Positions 12,476-24,612 of a DNA stretch of 64,000 bases are shown in pieces. A program made the translations under genes and the position numbers. Location: assembly GCA_019916065.1 (NCBI GenBank), contig CM034239.1:43230663-43294662 (forward strand). Direction: 5' to 3'. The number at the start of each line of letters is the position of its first letter. Position 1 is the first letter of the stretch. Under the pieces are notes generated by a model. It saw only the letters and a list, made by a program, of their open reading frames with translations. It ran no database searches and had not been told where the DNA came from. Source of the stretch: Vitellaria paradoxa (taxonomy: Eukaryota > Streptophyta > Magnoliopsida > Ericales > Sapotaceae).

Positions 12476-15400
12476 ATGGATGAAAAATCTCTGGCAAAGT
12501 CCAAGAGAGCTCATTCTCTGCACCATAGTAAGAAGCATCATCCCAATCCGAAATTGAAAGCTCCATTGGCTGGCCCAGTTGAAGCCACCGGTGCAAAGAA
12601 ACCATCTGGAAAGCAAGTTAGAGAGAAATCCCATCAGTCTCAGGGTTCTAGTGGTCTCCCTTCGAATTGGGATCGCTATGAGGAAGAAGATGTTTTGGGT
12701 TCAGTAGATCCATTGCACACTAGCATGGTTCAAGCAACTGATGTTATTGTGCCAAAGAGTAAAGGGGCGGACTACGGACACCTGATTTCTGAGGCTAAGT
12801 CTCAGTCTCAGGCAAATAATTCTTTAGACAGCTTTCCATCAATCGATGATGTTCTCACTGGTATGCCCTTGGTCCTTTTATTATTTATTTGTTTAGGTTG
12901 CATTTTTCATCTTTATTTGGGTAAAGGAGCTATTGTTGACAACCCAATGTGTCTAAATTTGAATGATTGGTTCTCATTGTTTTATTAATTTTCATTAAAT
13001 GCAAAATCTTTTAAGCAATGAGAATTCCATCCAAGATACATACTTCTTTAAAGGTAGTACAACACACACCCGCACCCTGTTTCACAGCTGGGATCCTTCA
13101 CTCCTTTTGAAGTTGGTTGTTTATATTGCTCATGTAAGTGATGGTGGATTTCCCTGTGAGGAGCTTCTTAGTCTATTAAGAGGTTGAATGGTTGATTGGC
13201 ATACACTAAGGTTTCATTAAAAAGATATGGTAGGCTCCCTCGCAAAGAAATTGAGCAACTCTTCATGGGTCATAAACACATATTGTTTTGGCTGGTTGCT
13301 TCTTATTTGACTGACCTCCTATCAAACATTTCAAAATTCGTCATGCATCTTGTCATGGGTTGTTAGTAAGCTTGTTTTTTCACTTGGTTCCATCTTTATG
13401 GATCCATCTGACACTATGTATATGGTTTCCATTTTCCTTTGAAATACCATTCTCTCTAGGTACATGATATCTTTTAGATTAATTCACTTCTTGCAAAGAG
13501 TTCTGTTGTAGACTGCAATCTAGACCAGCCCATAGGGAATTAGGGGAGCATTTGTTTGAGGGATACAGATGTAGGATTGGATGAGTAATCCGTGGGCCCC
13601 ACGGATTGGAGGGGTAATGAAGTGTTTGTTTGATATCCGTGGGCCCCATGGATTGGATGAATAAAGAAGGAATTTGTGGGATAAGTTATCCCATGGGGGG
13701 TGTGAGATGAGTTATCCCCCCTCTCCGGATTGCTTCCCTCCAAAATCCAAAGGTCCAAAATTATTTCCTATCACATCACATATTAAATCACATCTTTTAT
13801 CCCACTTTATATCCCACCAACCAAACACCAAAAAAATAATCTCACATAAAAAATTAATCCCATCTTTTATCCAATCCCATCAGTGGGTCCCACAGTATTA
13901 CTTATCCCTCATTATCTAATCCCTCAAACAAACGCAGCCTAGAAGTCTTGCAATGTTTTTGGGGGAATTGTTGTTTCTATACACTAAGGAAGGTAAAACA
14001 AAAAGCATAGAGGATTTCTTTGTCTTGTTGCTTGCTGCTATTATGTTACCACTGATAATTATCGTCAGTACCTTATGTAAATCTGATGGTTCCTTTGAAT
14101 TGGTTACTGATTTTCACATTACTGAGTTATTTCTGTTGTTATCAAGTTATCATACATTAGCAGGCATAAGGCCCTCTTACATTGTTTGCTTGAGAAGCTA
14201 TACTGGAATTTTAATCAGTTTAAGTGGATTGAGAATTACTTGGTATGCAAATTCCAATCTGCAGTATGACAGGAAATTGACTTACAAACATTTCTTAGAC
14301 TTCAATCAGGGATTTAGTGATCTGCTTTCTGTGAGGGGACAAGGCATTCTGTCACATACAGGAGATGATAATTTTATTGTGGAGGATAGAGCAACCTCTA
14401 GTCATGAGGTATTTATTTTTGTTTGTTATGTTTCATTGATGGGTCTGACCAATGCTTCATAACTCAATAAAAATTGATATGCTATTCTCAGATATGCAGT
14501 GTTATTTGTTTATGGATTAATTAGCCCATGTATACAAGCTCTACAACTCTACTTAAATTAATTAGCCCATGTTTACTAGCTCTACAACTGTACTCTAACT
14601 TATTTCTACAATTTGTTTTGTTTTTCAACTGAAAATTAGGTACTTGATGGTCTCCTTTTTCTCCCTTCATTTTTCTATAAGATCCATGCCTGGGATCTTT
14701 TGATTCATTTATATGTCTTTGTAATTCAAGTAAAATTACCTTGGCTGGCTTGTTGCTCCTCCTGTTGAGTGATTATATTGATTTCATTATGCAACCTAGT
14801 TATTCAGAATACTTAGACGTAGCTACAGACTAGTGTAGATTAGTACTAATGTAGTTGGTAAAAAATATATACATAAACAACAGGCAAGTTAAGCATTCTA
14901 CAGATGTCTAAAACTAGGGACTTTTTTTTTTTTCTTAGTAGATGTCTAGAACTAGATATTAGTGTCCTATGAATGCAAATTACAGTGCTGGGTATTTTCA
15001 GTGCATTGGTTTGTTGTTTGGTTTAGCATTTTGACATTATCACTAGCATAATATCTTCATATTGCTTCCATCTTGGTATGTTAAATGGGGGTTCAAGCTG
15101 TCTCTTAATGTGAAAAAAATGGACTTACTCTAATGCATTTGAGAGTAATTTTAGTTAGGATGTTACCATGTTTAAACTAATTTTTTTTGTTTAAGCTCAG
15201 CTTGTTTATTAAATAACCAAGTTGAGCCCTTAACAAATCGGGACTAAGTTTGTCCGTGAACAGCTAGGTTCATTGGTATCCCTATTTTAACGTACACAAA
15301 TTTTCAAATCCTCTAACTTTAAACTGTTCTACTTGATCTTTGAACTTTCATAATGAAGGCAATGTAATCCAATTCATTGATGAATGAAAATTTAACACCG

Positions 15401-18400
15401 TTAAATAATCTGTAAACTCCAAATTGAAAATGCAACTCACCTAAAACAATTAGTGATTTTGTCATTCCATCCATGTTTGTCTCATTTAGACTACCATTTC
15501 TTTGTTGTCTGCAATGTTCATTATGGTGTTGTTTATTCTGTGAGATCATATTTCTTGGAATTGAGTGGCATTGATGTGAAACTATTTTTGGCTAACTTGG
15601 ATCATATTGCACAATAAAGATCTTCTTAGAGCCATCCATGTATGTCCAAGCTGTTACCACTAGTTAGGGATGATTGGGGAAAATAGAGGCTCGAAGATCC
15701 AATGGTTGAGCTAGATTTTTTTTTTTTTTAATGTTTCCAATCTATTATAATTTCTATGGACAAATCCTGTGAAGTTTCTCTGTATGTTAGCCAATCTTTG
15801 CTTGGGGAAATTTTCGTAATGACTGTTTTGTACGCTTGTTTTGCAAATGAGTTTTTACCCTTTCAATTTGTTCTATAAATATGCTCATTGATGTCAAATA
15901 ATTTAGGGGGGGAAAACTACTTAGTGGCATAAAGCTGTAGCATGCCCAATAATTCTAGGGATTTATGCTAGGTTAACCATCTTCTTTTTTTCCACATTTC
16001 AATTGCCTCTCCTTTTGAAGGGATCCATTTCTCTGATGTGACCAGCATAATTATAGTCGCACAAGAAGATAGAATGTGTCCTTTTTCTTGTTAGGTGTAC
16101 TTGTATGCTTATAGAAATGTATCTTTATTGGAACTAATTCCAGTTGACAACCTTGAAGAATTATCGTTACGAGTAGCTCCAGGCATAATTTTCCTCGAGT
16201 CATCTATGTTTTTGGTTGTTTTGTGGCAGAATTATGGACAACAATTTTATGATGACACAATGTAGAAATGACATTTCTTTTGATTGTTTGACCTATCTTC
16301 TACCTGGAGAAGTTGAGTTTGGGCAGGATATTCCTGGCTAAAGTTGTCTATGATGTGTGATTGGATGTGACATGTCATCATTATCCCTTGTGTTGTCCCA
16401 ATTTTACCCAATTTTGCTGTTCTCCAAATATTAAACAATTTATACCTAATAATGAGTCTAGACAGGACAAATAGGCATAACTTAATACGCAGCTGCCACT
16501 GGGCATTTGGAAAAAATATATATGAAGGTGGTGTTGTTTCTTTTTTAAGTTCCTTAACTCATGTGGATGTTACATCTAACCATTTTTTTTTACCCTTTCC
16601 TTCCTTTGTGCAACAGGCATCATTTCTGTCCCTAAATCTGCATCGTCTTGCGGAACAACTCTCAAAAGTAAATTTGTCGCAAAGACTCTTCATTGAAGCA
16701 GACTTTATACCACTGGAGATGGTAAGTGCATTTTATTAATTCAAGATACTTGAAATTGTCTTGTTATAGTTTATGTTGGATGTTGGGTTAGAAAGCAGCA
16801 GTGGCATCTAGCATCATCATGACTTAAGGTGCATCTCACTAGTTATTTCGAAGCTTCATGTATCTTTTATAGCTAGAATGAGAATGCTCATGATTTATTG
16901 GGATTATGGAAAATTTCTGGAATAAATTTTACAAAATTCCCAGGTCGGTAGATCTGGTTGGATCAAACTTATCGCTGCTTGTTTTTCAATTGCTGTATGT
17001 GTCCTTCAGAATAATTATATTTGCCGCTAAATATATCAACCTTGGTATTGAATTTTGTTATCACTTCAAAATTTTGGAGAAAGATTGTTGCTGACAGTAA
17101 TGCCAAAAATCAAATGCTGTGAGATGAAATTTAGGACCAATGGCATTTGGACTGCTGACAGCAATTTTTAGCTTTCCATCCAATTCATCAATTGTTACAA
17201 TGTTATATCATTATGAATAGTTACAACATTAGTTGTTATGCCGTCTCAAGAAGAGAGTTGGCAGATAAATTTTTAATGGCAAGAACACATTCAACCATTG
17301 TTTGTGTAAATTCTTTCATATCACTGCTGTTACATATCTTCAGAGCTCTCCCTTCTAAATGGTAACTGATAGGAGGGAATCCTAGTTATATACACACCAC
17401 ACCAACATCATATACCACGAATGTGGGACACATGCAACCTATACTACATATGCACATGAACTAAGAAGCACGAATATGGATACGGATATGATACAGGTAT
17501 AGACACAAATATGGTAATTTTAAAAAAATGAGAATATGGACACGGGAGGAATATAATCAAAATATAATATTTCAATATTTTTATTAGCTATATTTATGAA
17601 TACAACTTCCACAATAAAATTAATTTAGTACATAATTCACCATACTAAATATAATAAAATATAAGTTATAAGATTTTATAATTTTAGGAGTTTCGACTAC
17701 TCATATCTAGATTTTTCTTAATCATATATTTGAAGGAAAAAAACGATAAAATAATAGGACACGCCATGTGGAGAGTGTGACACGTATCTTAAAGTGTGCA
17801 AGGAGTATGTGTGTCCACTACGTATCAAATATGGATCTGGCATTCATTTTGAAGTGTTCGTGCTTCCTAGCCCATGAACCATGGCAATAGCAATACTACC
17901 AGCCCTTCTACCATGTCAACTAGACCTTTCCAAATAATCTTCATTTTATGGATTTGATAGTATTTGTTACATACTTCATGTTGTGTGTTACAGTGCACAG
18001 AGGAGCTAAAAACAAGCTTGGGTCAGGAATCTGACGGCTTACAACCTGCAAGCCAAACTGAAGGGATGAAACAAAATTCTGACGAATTATTGGCCCATGG
18101 TTGCCACGGCAGGTATAAGATGGAGGATCAAACTAGCGAGTTTATGCCAACTGTTTCTTCCGGAATCCAGGATTCAGTTTCAACCTCATGTTTTCAAGGA
18201 TTGAAGTCAACTAATCAGGCTAAGAATGAACTCTGCCAATCAGGAGGAACCAGTGAAAGCATAGGGAAGTATAGAGCACAATCAAATGTTCCTTCTGTTG
18301 CAAATCCAAAGAAGAAATCATCTAGATTTGAAGTGGCTGCTGCAGAATCAGAGCTTGATATGCTTCTTGACTCGTTCAGTGAGACAAGGCTCTCTGATTC

Positions 18401-18728
18401 CTCTGGTCTCACAAAGAAGTCTAGTTACACATTTTCAGATCAACAAGAAAATTCATCAGGGTTTGAAGGAACTTCATTTCTTAAACAGGCTCCTCTTCCC
18501 CAACCTTCAAGAAAAGAACCAGATTTATCTAAACCCACATCATTGTCCACCAATTTTGATGATGCCCTTGATGATCTACTTAACAATACATCCTCGGGTG
18601 TCACATTTTCTGTTCCGCAAGAGGGAACTTCAACTTCATCGTTAAGTGGAGCTCCGTCTCTCCGATCAGCTCCTGCTCCCAAATCTAAAGCACTAGATGA
18701 TTTTGATTCATGGTTTGATACAGTTTGA
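12476..18728 (+). CDS. Plant-specific protein of unknown function, 444 aa, four coding exons (possible RIPR/CER16-like)
   Basis: Exon model: 12476-12860, 14299-14408, 16617-16721, 17994-18728; all introns are GT-AG and the phases join without a stop. The start is MDEKS at 12476, in a strong context (CAACCATGG). Features: a Lys/His-rich basic N-terminus (about 6-60), a conserved-looking NWDRYEEED at about 70-80, SFPSIDDVL at the exon 1 end, then FNQGFSDLLSVRGQGIL across exon 2, LSLNLHRLAEQL and RLFIEADFIP in exon 3, and a long Ser-rich exon 4 with DDALDDLL and a terminal DDFDSWFDTV. No signal peptide or membrane span in the spliced product. The small second exon was chosen because acceptor TTCTTAG|AC keeps frame and gives a family-like sequence; an earlier acceptor at 14163 also stays open and is the main alternative. 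The pattern recalls plant RIPR/CER16-type proteins (linked to RST1 and the exosome/Ski machinery), but that assignment is from memory and weak. Intron 1 carries a MITE and intron 3 another TIR element. Confidence 0.8.
13544..13939. mobile_element. MITE inside intron 1 of the four-exon gene
   Basis: Left end GGGAGCATTTGTTTGAGGGA; the inverse of the right end is GGCTGCGTTTGTTTGAGGGA. TAG flanks both sides (13541-13543 and 13940-13942). It is 396 bp and noncoding, consistent with a PIF/Harbinger-like nonautonomous element. Confidence 0.75.
14513..14612. repeat. Tandem duplication in intron 2
   Basis: A unit of about 48 bp containing TTAGCCCATGT and TCTACAACT occurs twice in direct orientation with a few differences. 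Confidence 0.6.
17461..17870. mobile_element. TIR element in intron 3, probably a hAT-like MITE
   Basis: The left end CTAAGAAGCACGAA matches the inverse of the right end, CTAGGAAGCACGAA. The interior has degenerate repeats of ATATGGATACGG and GACACG type. CATGAAC-like sequence lies close outside both ends but is offset by two bases, so the target duplication and superfamily are not firm. Confidence 0.55.
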
Positions 18729-19121
18729 CGGGAACCATAAGCCAAAAAATTTGGCCGCAAGGCCCCATTTTCTGTGTCCTTTAACTCCTTGAAGGACAGC
18801 TTTCTGTTGTATTCGAACTTTTATGCTCGTAACTTTGTCTTGGTTCACCTCGTGTGCTGTTTAGGAACTGTGTAAATCACTGTGGGGGGTGATTCATGCA
18901 TGGAACAAGAGGAAAAACCCAACAGAAATATATCTATTTTTGTGAGTCTCTCTCTCAAACTAACTGTGACTCATGAAATGCAAATCTATTTAAATTTAAT
19001 TGATTTAATCAGTTTTGTACTTTAGTTCAGAAAAGAGAAAATTTTGCGTTGACTTTTGAAATAGAGGGTGGTGTAATTTTGGGCCAAACTCTAAGGATAA
19101 AGTATAATTATCCCCATTTAA
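18729..19121 (+). other. 3'UTR and downstream flank
   Basis: Follows the TGA of the four-exon gene. The first 200-250 bp are less AT-rich and probably transcribed. A poly(A) site could not be fixed. Confidence 0.4.
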
Positions 19122-19290
19122 GGGTTGTTTGGAGTAAGAAAAAGTGAGATAAAATGAGATAAATTGTGGTTTGGGGAGAGTTTGTAATACGTGCAGTGAG
19201 AAAAAAAGTTAATGCGATATAAAGTTAACAGAGATTTATAGAATTTTTTAAAAATTTTTAGCAAATTAAGCTTTAGCAAATTAAACGACC
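19122..19290. mobile_element. MITE of the AAGTGAGATAAA family
   Basis: Left end GGGTTGTTTGGAGTAAG preceded by TAA; the inverse of the right end, GGTCGTTTAA, is a weaker terminal repeat. The interior shares GATAAATTG, AATACGTGCAGTGA and TTAACAGAGATTTAT with the elements at 21226-21363 and (inverted) 50806-50962. Confidence 0.55.
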
Positions 19291-19407
19291 TTTTACAATG
19301 GTTATGTATATGATTTAAAAGCAGGATGCTGTTAGGAATATACATTTAATATATTTACAAATGGTTCTTTTTGAAGGCAAGTAACATGCTAAGTCATTTA
19401 ATTTTCA

Positions 19408-19503
19408 TGGGAAATTGTCCTTTTTTTTTTAAGAGAATATGCACCTTGGGAAATTGTCCCCCCCCCCCCCCTCTCTCTCTCTTTTTTTAAGAGAATATGC
19501 ACC
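19408..19503. repeat. Local direct duplication with a poly-C tract
   Basis: GGAAATTGTCC followed by a pyrimidine tract and AAGAGAATATGCACC occurs twice in a row. The second copy contains 14 C residues followed by (CT)n. Confidence 0.6.
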
Positions 19504-19720
19504 TGTATCCTACTGGTCGATCAATATATTGAAAGAAATACCTGCGCAAAAGAGCATTTCTACGGTTCTTTAGTTGTAAATGGAAATATATATATATATA
19601 TATATATTATGAGTATCATGTCGTATCGGCACGATTCTGGCGCCGATATGAGATTTGCATCCAACACATACAGCTGCGTTGAAAGCCTGAAACGAGGGCT
19701 GATCTATTGTTCTACCATTG

Positions 19721-19916
19721 TTTTTTTTTTTTTTTATACGAAGGAAATCTCTCGCCGGTGAACCGTCGCGAGTAAAACCTCTGAGCGAGCGCACCACCCT
19801 GCAAGACACACCCACCGATAAGACCGAGCGTCCAGGAAGGGATTCGAACCCAAGACGTGGGAAGCATGCCCACTCTCCAAGCCGACCCCTGCTCCACTGA
19901 ACTAACCCGTGCGGGT
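19721..19916 (-). mobile_element. tRNA-derived SINE, family A, minus orientation
   Basis: Read on the minus strand it begins ACCCGCACGGGTTAG, has an A-box-like TTAGTTCAGTGG and a B box GGTTCGAATCC, then a conserved body ending CCTTCGTAT plus a poly(A) tail. An 11-bp target duplication TTCTACCATTG flanks it at 19710-19720 and 19920-19930. It is a close relative of the SINE at 45372-45560. Open frames through it are spurious. Confidence 0.9.
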
Positions 19917-20466
19917 TTATTCTACCATTGTTGAACATAGTAAAGCTTAACATTAAATTGGCGTCAATGTTTTTATCTTCCGTGTACTTGTATTATATGT
20001 CACATATCTCAAGTGAGAAAAATTTATTATCCTGACATAACTTTTCCTCTTCCATTGTGTATTAATTATAGAGTCACTCCGCGTGAAAGTTTTGTTCTGC
20101 TATTTGTGTATTAAAAAGAGAGAGAGAGAGTTACTAGACTAGACCAAATTAGCTTAATAAATGATTAATTATTTTAATAATTATTCATTAAAAAAAAATC
20201 CGTTCGAATTTCTTGTAGTTGAATACTTTTATGATTTATGATTCATATACAATACATACAGGTTGTATGAATGATTTAATAATTATGATAATAGAAGTAC
20301 AATTATTTTTAAAAATTAAAAATGATCTATTTAATAACAAAAGAATAATAATAATAATAATAATTTATTTACTTTTACTCTTTTATTTACTTTTCAACTT
20401 TAGATTCTTAAATTTAAATTTCAACCATTCATTTAATGTCAAGTTAATCAAACTAATCAATTGAAA

Positions 20467-20833
20467 AATGTTGTTTTTTTTTTTATTTTTAAAAGGGTAA
20501 ATAAGTAAATTCCAATTGCATTTACCTCTTCTACCCTTTCTCTCTCTCTACAACTACTTCGTCGTTCTCTTCTGCGGAGGTGTCCAAATTTCGCCGGCTC
20601 AACTTAGCCTCTTCACCATAGAAGAGAACGAAGAAATCCAGTCGCACCCGTCACCTTATACTGGCTCTCCAACCTTGTTGCGCTCCCTGAAAATCACGAA
20701 ATCGACCAACAGCGAAGTCGTTGTAGAGAGAACGACAAAGCGTTGTAGAGATAGAAAAGGGATAAGAGAGAGAAATGCGATTTGAGTTTACTGATTTATT
20801 CTTTAAGAAATAAAAAAAAAAATATGTTGTTAA
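20467..20833. mobile_element. Mutator-like nonautonomous element with long terminal inverted repeats
   Basis: The left arm (about 20467-20571) and right arm (about 20720-20833) are imperfect inverted copies over 80-100 bp; for instance GCATTTACCTCTTCTACCC on the left pairs with the inverse of the right arm, GCATTTCTCTCTCTTATCCC, and TCTCTACAACTACTTCG pairs with CGAAGTCGTTGTAGAGA. TTGAAAAAT/TTGAATAAT outside the ends is a possible 9-bp target duplication with one mismatch. The interior has no recognisable gene. Confidence 0.6.
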
Positions 20834-21225
20834 ATTGAATAATCAGGTCACTTTGGCATAAAATAAACGGCGGAGATTTAAATTCACAAACTTAAGTTGA
20901 AAAGTAACCTAAGATCCGCGATTGGGGTGTTTTTAGTTCTTAAATCTATACCCTCAATTTGAAGAAATTATCTAGCATTCCCATCAATGTGAAATAGACA
21001 CATAAGCACGCGTACTCGTGTTTAATTTCTACTGATTAGGCACAGGTTTCACATCTTGTGAAATAATTGTTTAATTTCAACCTTGTTTTCTTTTTTCGGT
21101 AAACCCTCCCATTTAAATCCGTTAAGAATATGCAAAAATTCACTTAGAGTTATGAATAAGTCATAATTATATGAGTATATTTGTGTGCAGGTGAAACATG
21201 GGTGCCCAGGAAGCACACATATATA

Positions 21226-21363
21226 GGGTAAGTTTGGAGTTAAATAAATTGAGATAAATTGAAAATTCGTAATACGTGCAGTGAAAGAAAAAAGTTGATG
21301 TGATATAAAATTAACAGAGATTTATTGAGATTTTTGAAGTTTGTTTGCAAACCAAACTCACCC
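21226..21363. mobile_element. MITE with ATA target duplication
   Basis: Left end GGGTAAGTTTGGAGT; the inverse of the right end is GGGTGAGTTTGGTTTGC. ATA lies on both sides (21223-21225 and 21364-21366). 138 bp, same family as 19122-19290 and 50806-50962. Confidence 0.75.
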
Positions 21364-21683
21364 ATAGTTCACCACGATCATCACTCCCTGTGATGCATTC
21401 TCTCTCCACTGTTTACTTCACTACTCACTCTACTTCCATTACTTATGCTTTAATTAGAGATATGATTAGATTATAAAAGGGGTTATATGGGTTGGCCGGT
21501 CTAATTATAGCCGTATGAATTTACTTAATTATGATATAAATATTATATTGGCTCTAATTGAGTTTATTCAATTAAACACTTAACCTGAATTAATTCATCA
21601 CAAATTCACCCATTTGTCACCTCTAAACTGCTCTTGAATTGGCCATTCGTTGATCTATTGGACTACACCATTTGCTTACTCTT

Positions 21684-21946
21684 CTGGTACGTGGAAGTCC
21701 GCAGCCGCTACCCCGTACTGGGGTGCGCACAGGGCGAAACACGCTCCAGGATCCTAGCCGGCAAAGGCCCCTGGAGAGTTAACCAACCTAGGCAAGCCCT
21801 GGCTGACCGGCACGACCAAGAGGAGGCCATTAGGCACCCGCCATTACAGCGGTAACCCACCCTCTTGTGGGGGAGTCGAACTCGGAACCTCGAGAGGCCC
21901 AAGCTCTAAGGCGAGCCCGACTTCCACTCGGTCACCCCCAAAGGGG
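21684..21946 (-). mobile_element. tRNA-derived SINE, family B, GC-rich
   Basis: On the minus strand the head carries an A-box-like TGACCGAGTGG and a B box GTTCGACTCC, as in tRNA-Ser/Leu-like heads, followed by about 170 bp of GC-rich body. The flanks CACCATTTGCTTACTCTT (21666-21683) and CACCATTTGCTCACCCTT (21947-21964) match 16 of 18, a good target duplication. No poly(A) tail is seen. Confidence 0.8.
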
Positions 21947-22458
21947 CACCATTTGCTCACCCTTGATTAGTATGCATATGGTATGATGACGATTGGAATT
22001 TATATAATCATTACTTTTCAGATACACACTTGATAAATTTATAAGACTCGTACGGTAACTAATAAAATATGCAGATAAGATAAACCTACACAAAAAAAAA
22101 AAAATCATCCTCTAAGAGGAGCTCTTTAGGGTTGAATTCAATTTCTTCTTAAAAAAATGTTTTAAGCTCTGGCCAGTAAATAAATAGTTGGCTATCTATA
22201 CTTCATTACATATTGGAAACTCATCGGTTCGAATGAATTTCATTTCTCAATGAAGTTCCAATGTTGAATATGATTTTTTTTTTTTTGAAGCAAAATTTGG
22301 TTTTACGTTTCATTTTCCAATTCTTTTCCCCGCCGAAACGTTATTTCTTGCTCTGTGTTTTACACTATCGAAGGTTGATCGAAAACAACGTACCTCAATG
22401 TACTATTGCTTGGTCAACCGAAGTTGTCCTACGTGGGTATCAATCACATGCTAAATTT

Positions 22459-22610
22459 GGGTGCGTTTAGAGTTGTATAAAAATGTATAAAATAATATAA
22501 AATTATAAAAATAAATGTCACGTAATTCGTATAATGAGTGAAGAATTTAAATTTTATTGTTTCATAATTTATGTTCGTAAAGATTTGTAAGATTTTATTT
22601 TTTTTTTTTT
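22459..22610. mobile_element. MITE-like repeat, GGGTGCGTTTAGAGTTGTATA family
   Basis: Starts GGGTGCGTTTAGAGTTGTATA and shares most of its length with 51582-51745, including AATTCGT, GAAGAATTTAAATTTTA and a final GATTTGTAAGATTTTATT. A right terminal repeat is not clear in either copy, so both may be end-truncated. Confidence 0.5.
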
Positions 22611-22973
22611 TTTTGGAGAGCTTGGCAACAATGAATAGTAAAAAATTATGTGGGACCCACATTGAATTTGGCCACCACCTGAAATAACTTGTCAATTTTA
22701 ACTAAAATAAATTAGTCTGAATTCATTTTTAATTTCTATGCGAAAAAAAAAATTGTTAAAGGCATTTCATTTTTAATTCTTTACACTCTATATTTTTGTA
22801 AAATTAATAGTTTTTTTTTTTGTAATTGTAAAAATATAATACGTTTGATATATTTCTTGAAAAAAATATAAACTAATTATATAAAGAATGCTTAGTTTAG
22901 AGTGCTTTTTTAAAAAATATAAAAAGTAATATTTTTCTTGAAAAAATATAAACTAATTATATAGGCGGTGTTT

Positions 22974-23404
22974 GGAGTTAAAAAATACAAAATTTTAAAA
23001 ATCTCTACAAACGCGAATTACGAGACTATAAAATTTAAATTTTTTACTTACTGCATAAAATACGAGACATTAATGTGGCATTTGGTTTAATTTTCTATTT
23101 TTTGTTTTATGCTCAAAATAAGAAAATAAAAGATGATTTGTTTTCCCTATTTTCAGATTTTCTTTGTTTTAAGTTGAAACGTTCAAAATAACTTTTGGCA
23201 ATTTTTCATTTTATATGTAAACTCATTTTTTGTTTCTTAAAATGAATTTTAAAAATACAAGTGACCAAATATATTGTACTTGTTTTCCTTGTTTTCAAAA
23301 GTACAAAATAACAAAGGCGCTTAAAATAGAAAATTAAAAATAAAAATAGAAAAATAAACCAAATGAGGCATAACTTTTATAAATTTATATAACTCTAAAC
23401 ACAC
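22974..23404. mobile_element. Outer MITE interrupted by a second MITE
   Basis: Left end GGCGGTGTTTGGAGTT; the inverse of the right end is GGTGTGTTTAGAGTT. ATA precedes the left end and TAT follows the right end. The element at 23074-23370 sits inside it. Confidence 0.6.
23074..23370. mobile_element. Nested MITE of the GGCATTTGGTTTA family
   Basis: Left end TGTGGCATTTGGTTTA; the inverse of the right end is TGCCTCATTTGGTTTA. TAA lies on both sides (23071-23073 and 23371-23373). Related copies: 41461-41797, 53007-53310, 58364-58681. Confidence 0.75.
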
Positions 23405-23568
23405 CTATAAAGATGTTTAGTTTCGAATACTTTTTTTATAAAGATATAAAAATAACAGAAAACGGAAAATGTTTTTTAAACCAAACCCATCCCTTTTACT
23501 TTTTCATTTGTCTAATATTAATTTTTTTACTAAAATTTGATTTTTTTTTTAAACCTTATTCGCATTCA

Positions 23569-23599
<31 letters not shown>

Positions 23600-24612
23600 A
23601 GCCAATGTACAAGACGAAAGATCTGATTTTTTTTTTCCCACTTGTGAATAGGTTCTCCTATTTTAAAATGTTATTTTTGTACTTTGTTTTATGAATATGA
23701 ATAAGATGATTAAAAATTATAAAAAAAAAAAGTTAAATTTTAATAAAAAATCATTTAAAATAAATTAAAAAAAGTTACAAAAATAAATATTAATTTCTTT
23801 AATGTTACCAAACAGATCCCCTTGGAATATATCTCGGTCTCTCATTGTTTAGATTCGGAATGTGTCGTGGAATCTAATCTGAGAAAAATTTTCTAAAAAT
23901 TAAGTCTACGTAAGTTCAATTAATAAAAATTAAACATATTAAACAAAAATTTGAGATTTAACCCAAACTCTTATGGTAATTACTTGATACAAGCAATTGG
24001 TCAAGAAGACTTTTTATAGATGCCCACAAAATAATCTTAAAAGACACAAATTTAATCAATTAGTTATCTATTTTTGGCTGATTCTTTTTTTTTTTTTTTT
24101 AAAGAAATTTGTTGCCGTCCTTGGTTAGTTTACAAGATACCTCATCATTTGGGTTTGATTATTACATATTAAATTTTGCATGCTTATTATTATTATATAT
24201 ATTATATACGTATATATATATTAAAATTGATCTTATATATATTAAAATTGAATTAGATTCAATAAGATTTTTCGGATTCAAGATTTTGAACCTAGTAATA
24301 TATATATATATATATATTTTTTTTTTAATTTAAAATTTTAAAATTAATATAAATCAAAATTAATTAATTGAGGTCAACGTTGGATGAGAACCAATCGGAT
24401 CTATATATACAATATTGTACCCAACACATCCTAAATTTTTATTGAATTTTGTTAATAAAATAAATCTATATCAAAAATACAGAAAAGAAAATTTCAAAAA
24501 GTCATTTCCTCCATGCAATTTCTTAAGAAGGTAAAAATTAAAAAGTAACCAAAAAAATAAAAATAAAAATAAAAAAGTAAACTAACACAAAGCTTAGTGA
24601 ATCTCAAATCAA
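23405..24612. other. Intergenic and 3' flank of the glutaredoxin gene
   Basis: Very AT-rich with poly-A/poly-T runs and a TA run at about 24298-24318. No gene recognised. The 3'UTR of the minus-strand glutaredoxin gene should occupy the right end. Confidence 0.5.

Noticed and set aside
13953..14462. A 169-codon plus frame with hydrophobic stretches, resembling a membrane protein
   Set aside because: It is intron 1 sequence running into exon 2 of the four-exon gene; only the last part, from FNQGF, is family-like.
19570..19953. A 127-codon minus frame over the SINE at 19.7 kb
   Set aside because: Same SINE-derived peptide, plus AT microsatellite translation at its end.
20516..20785. An 89-codon plus frame as a gene
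   Set aside because: It spans both inverted arms of the long-TIR element and has no family likeness.
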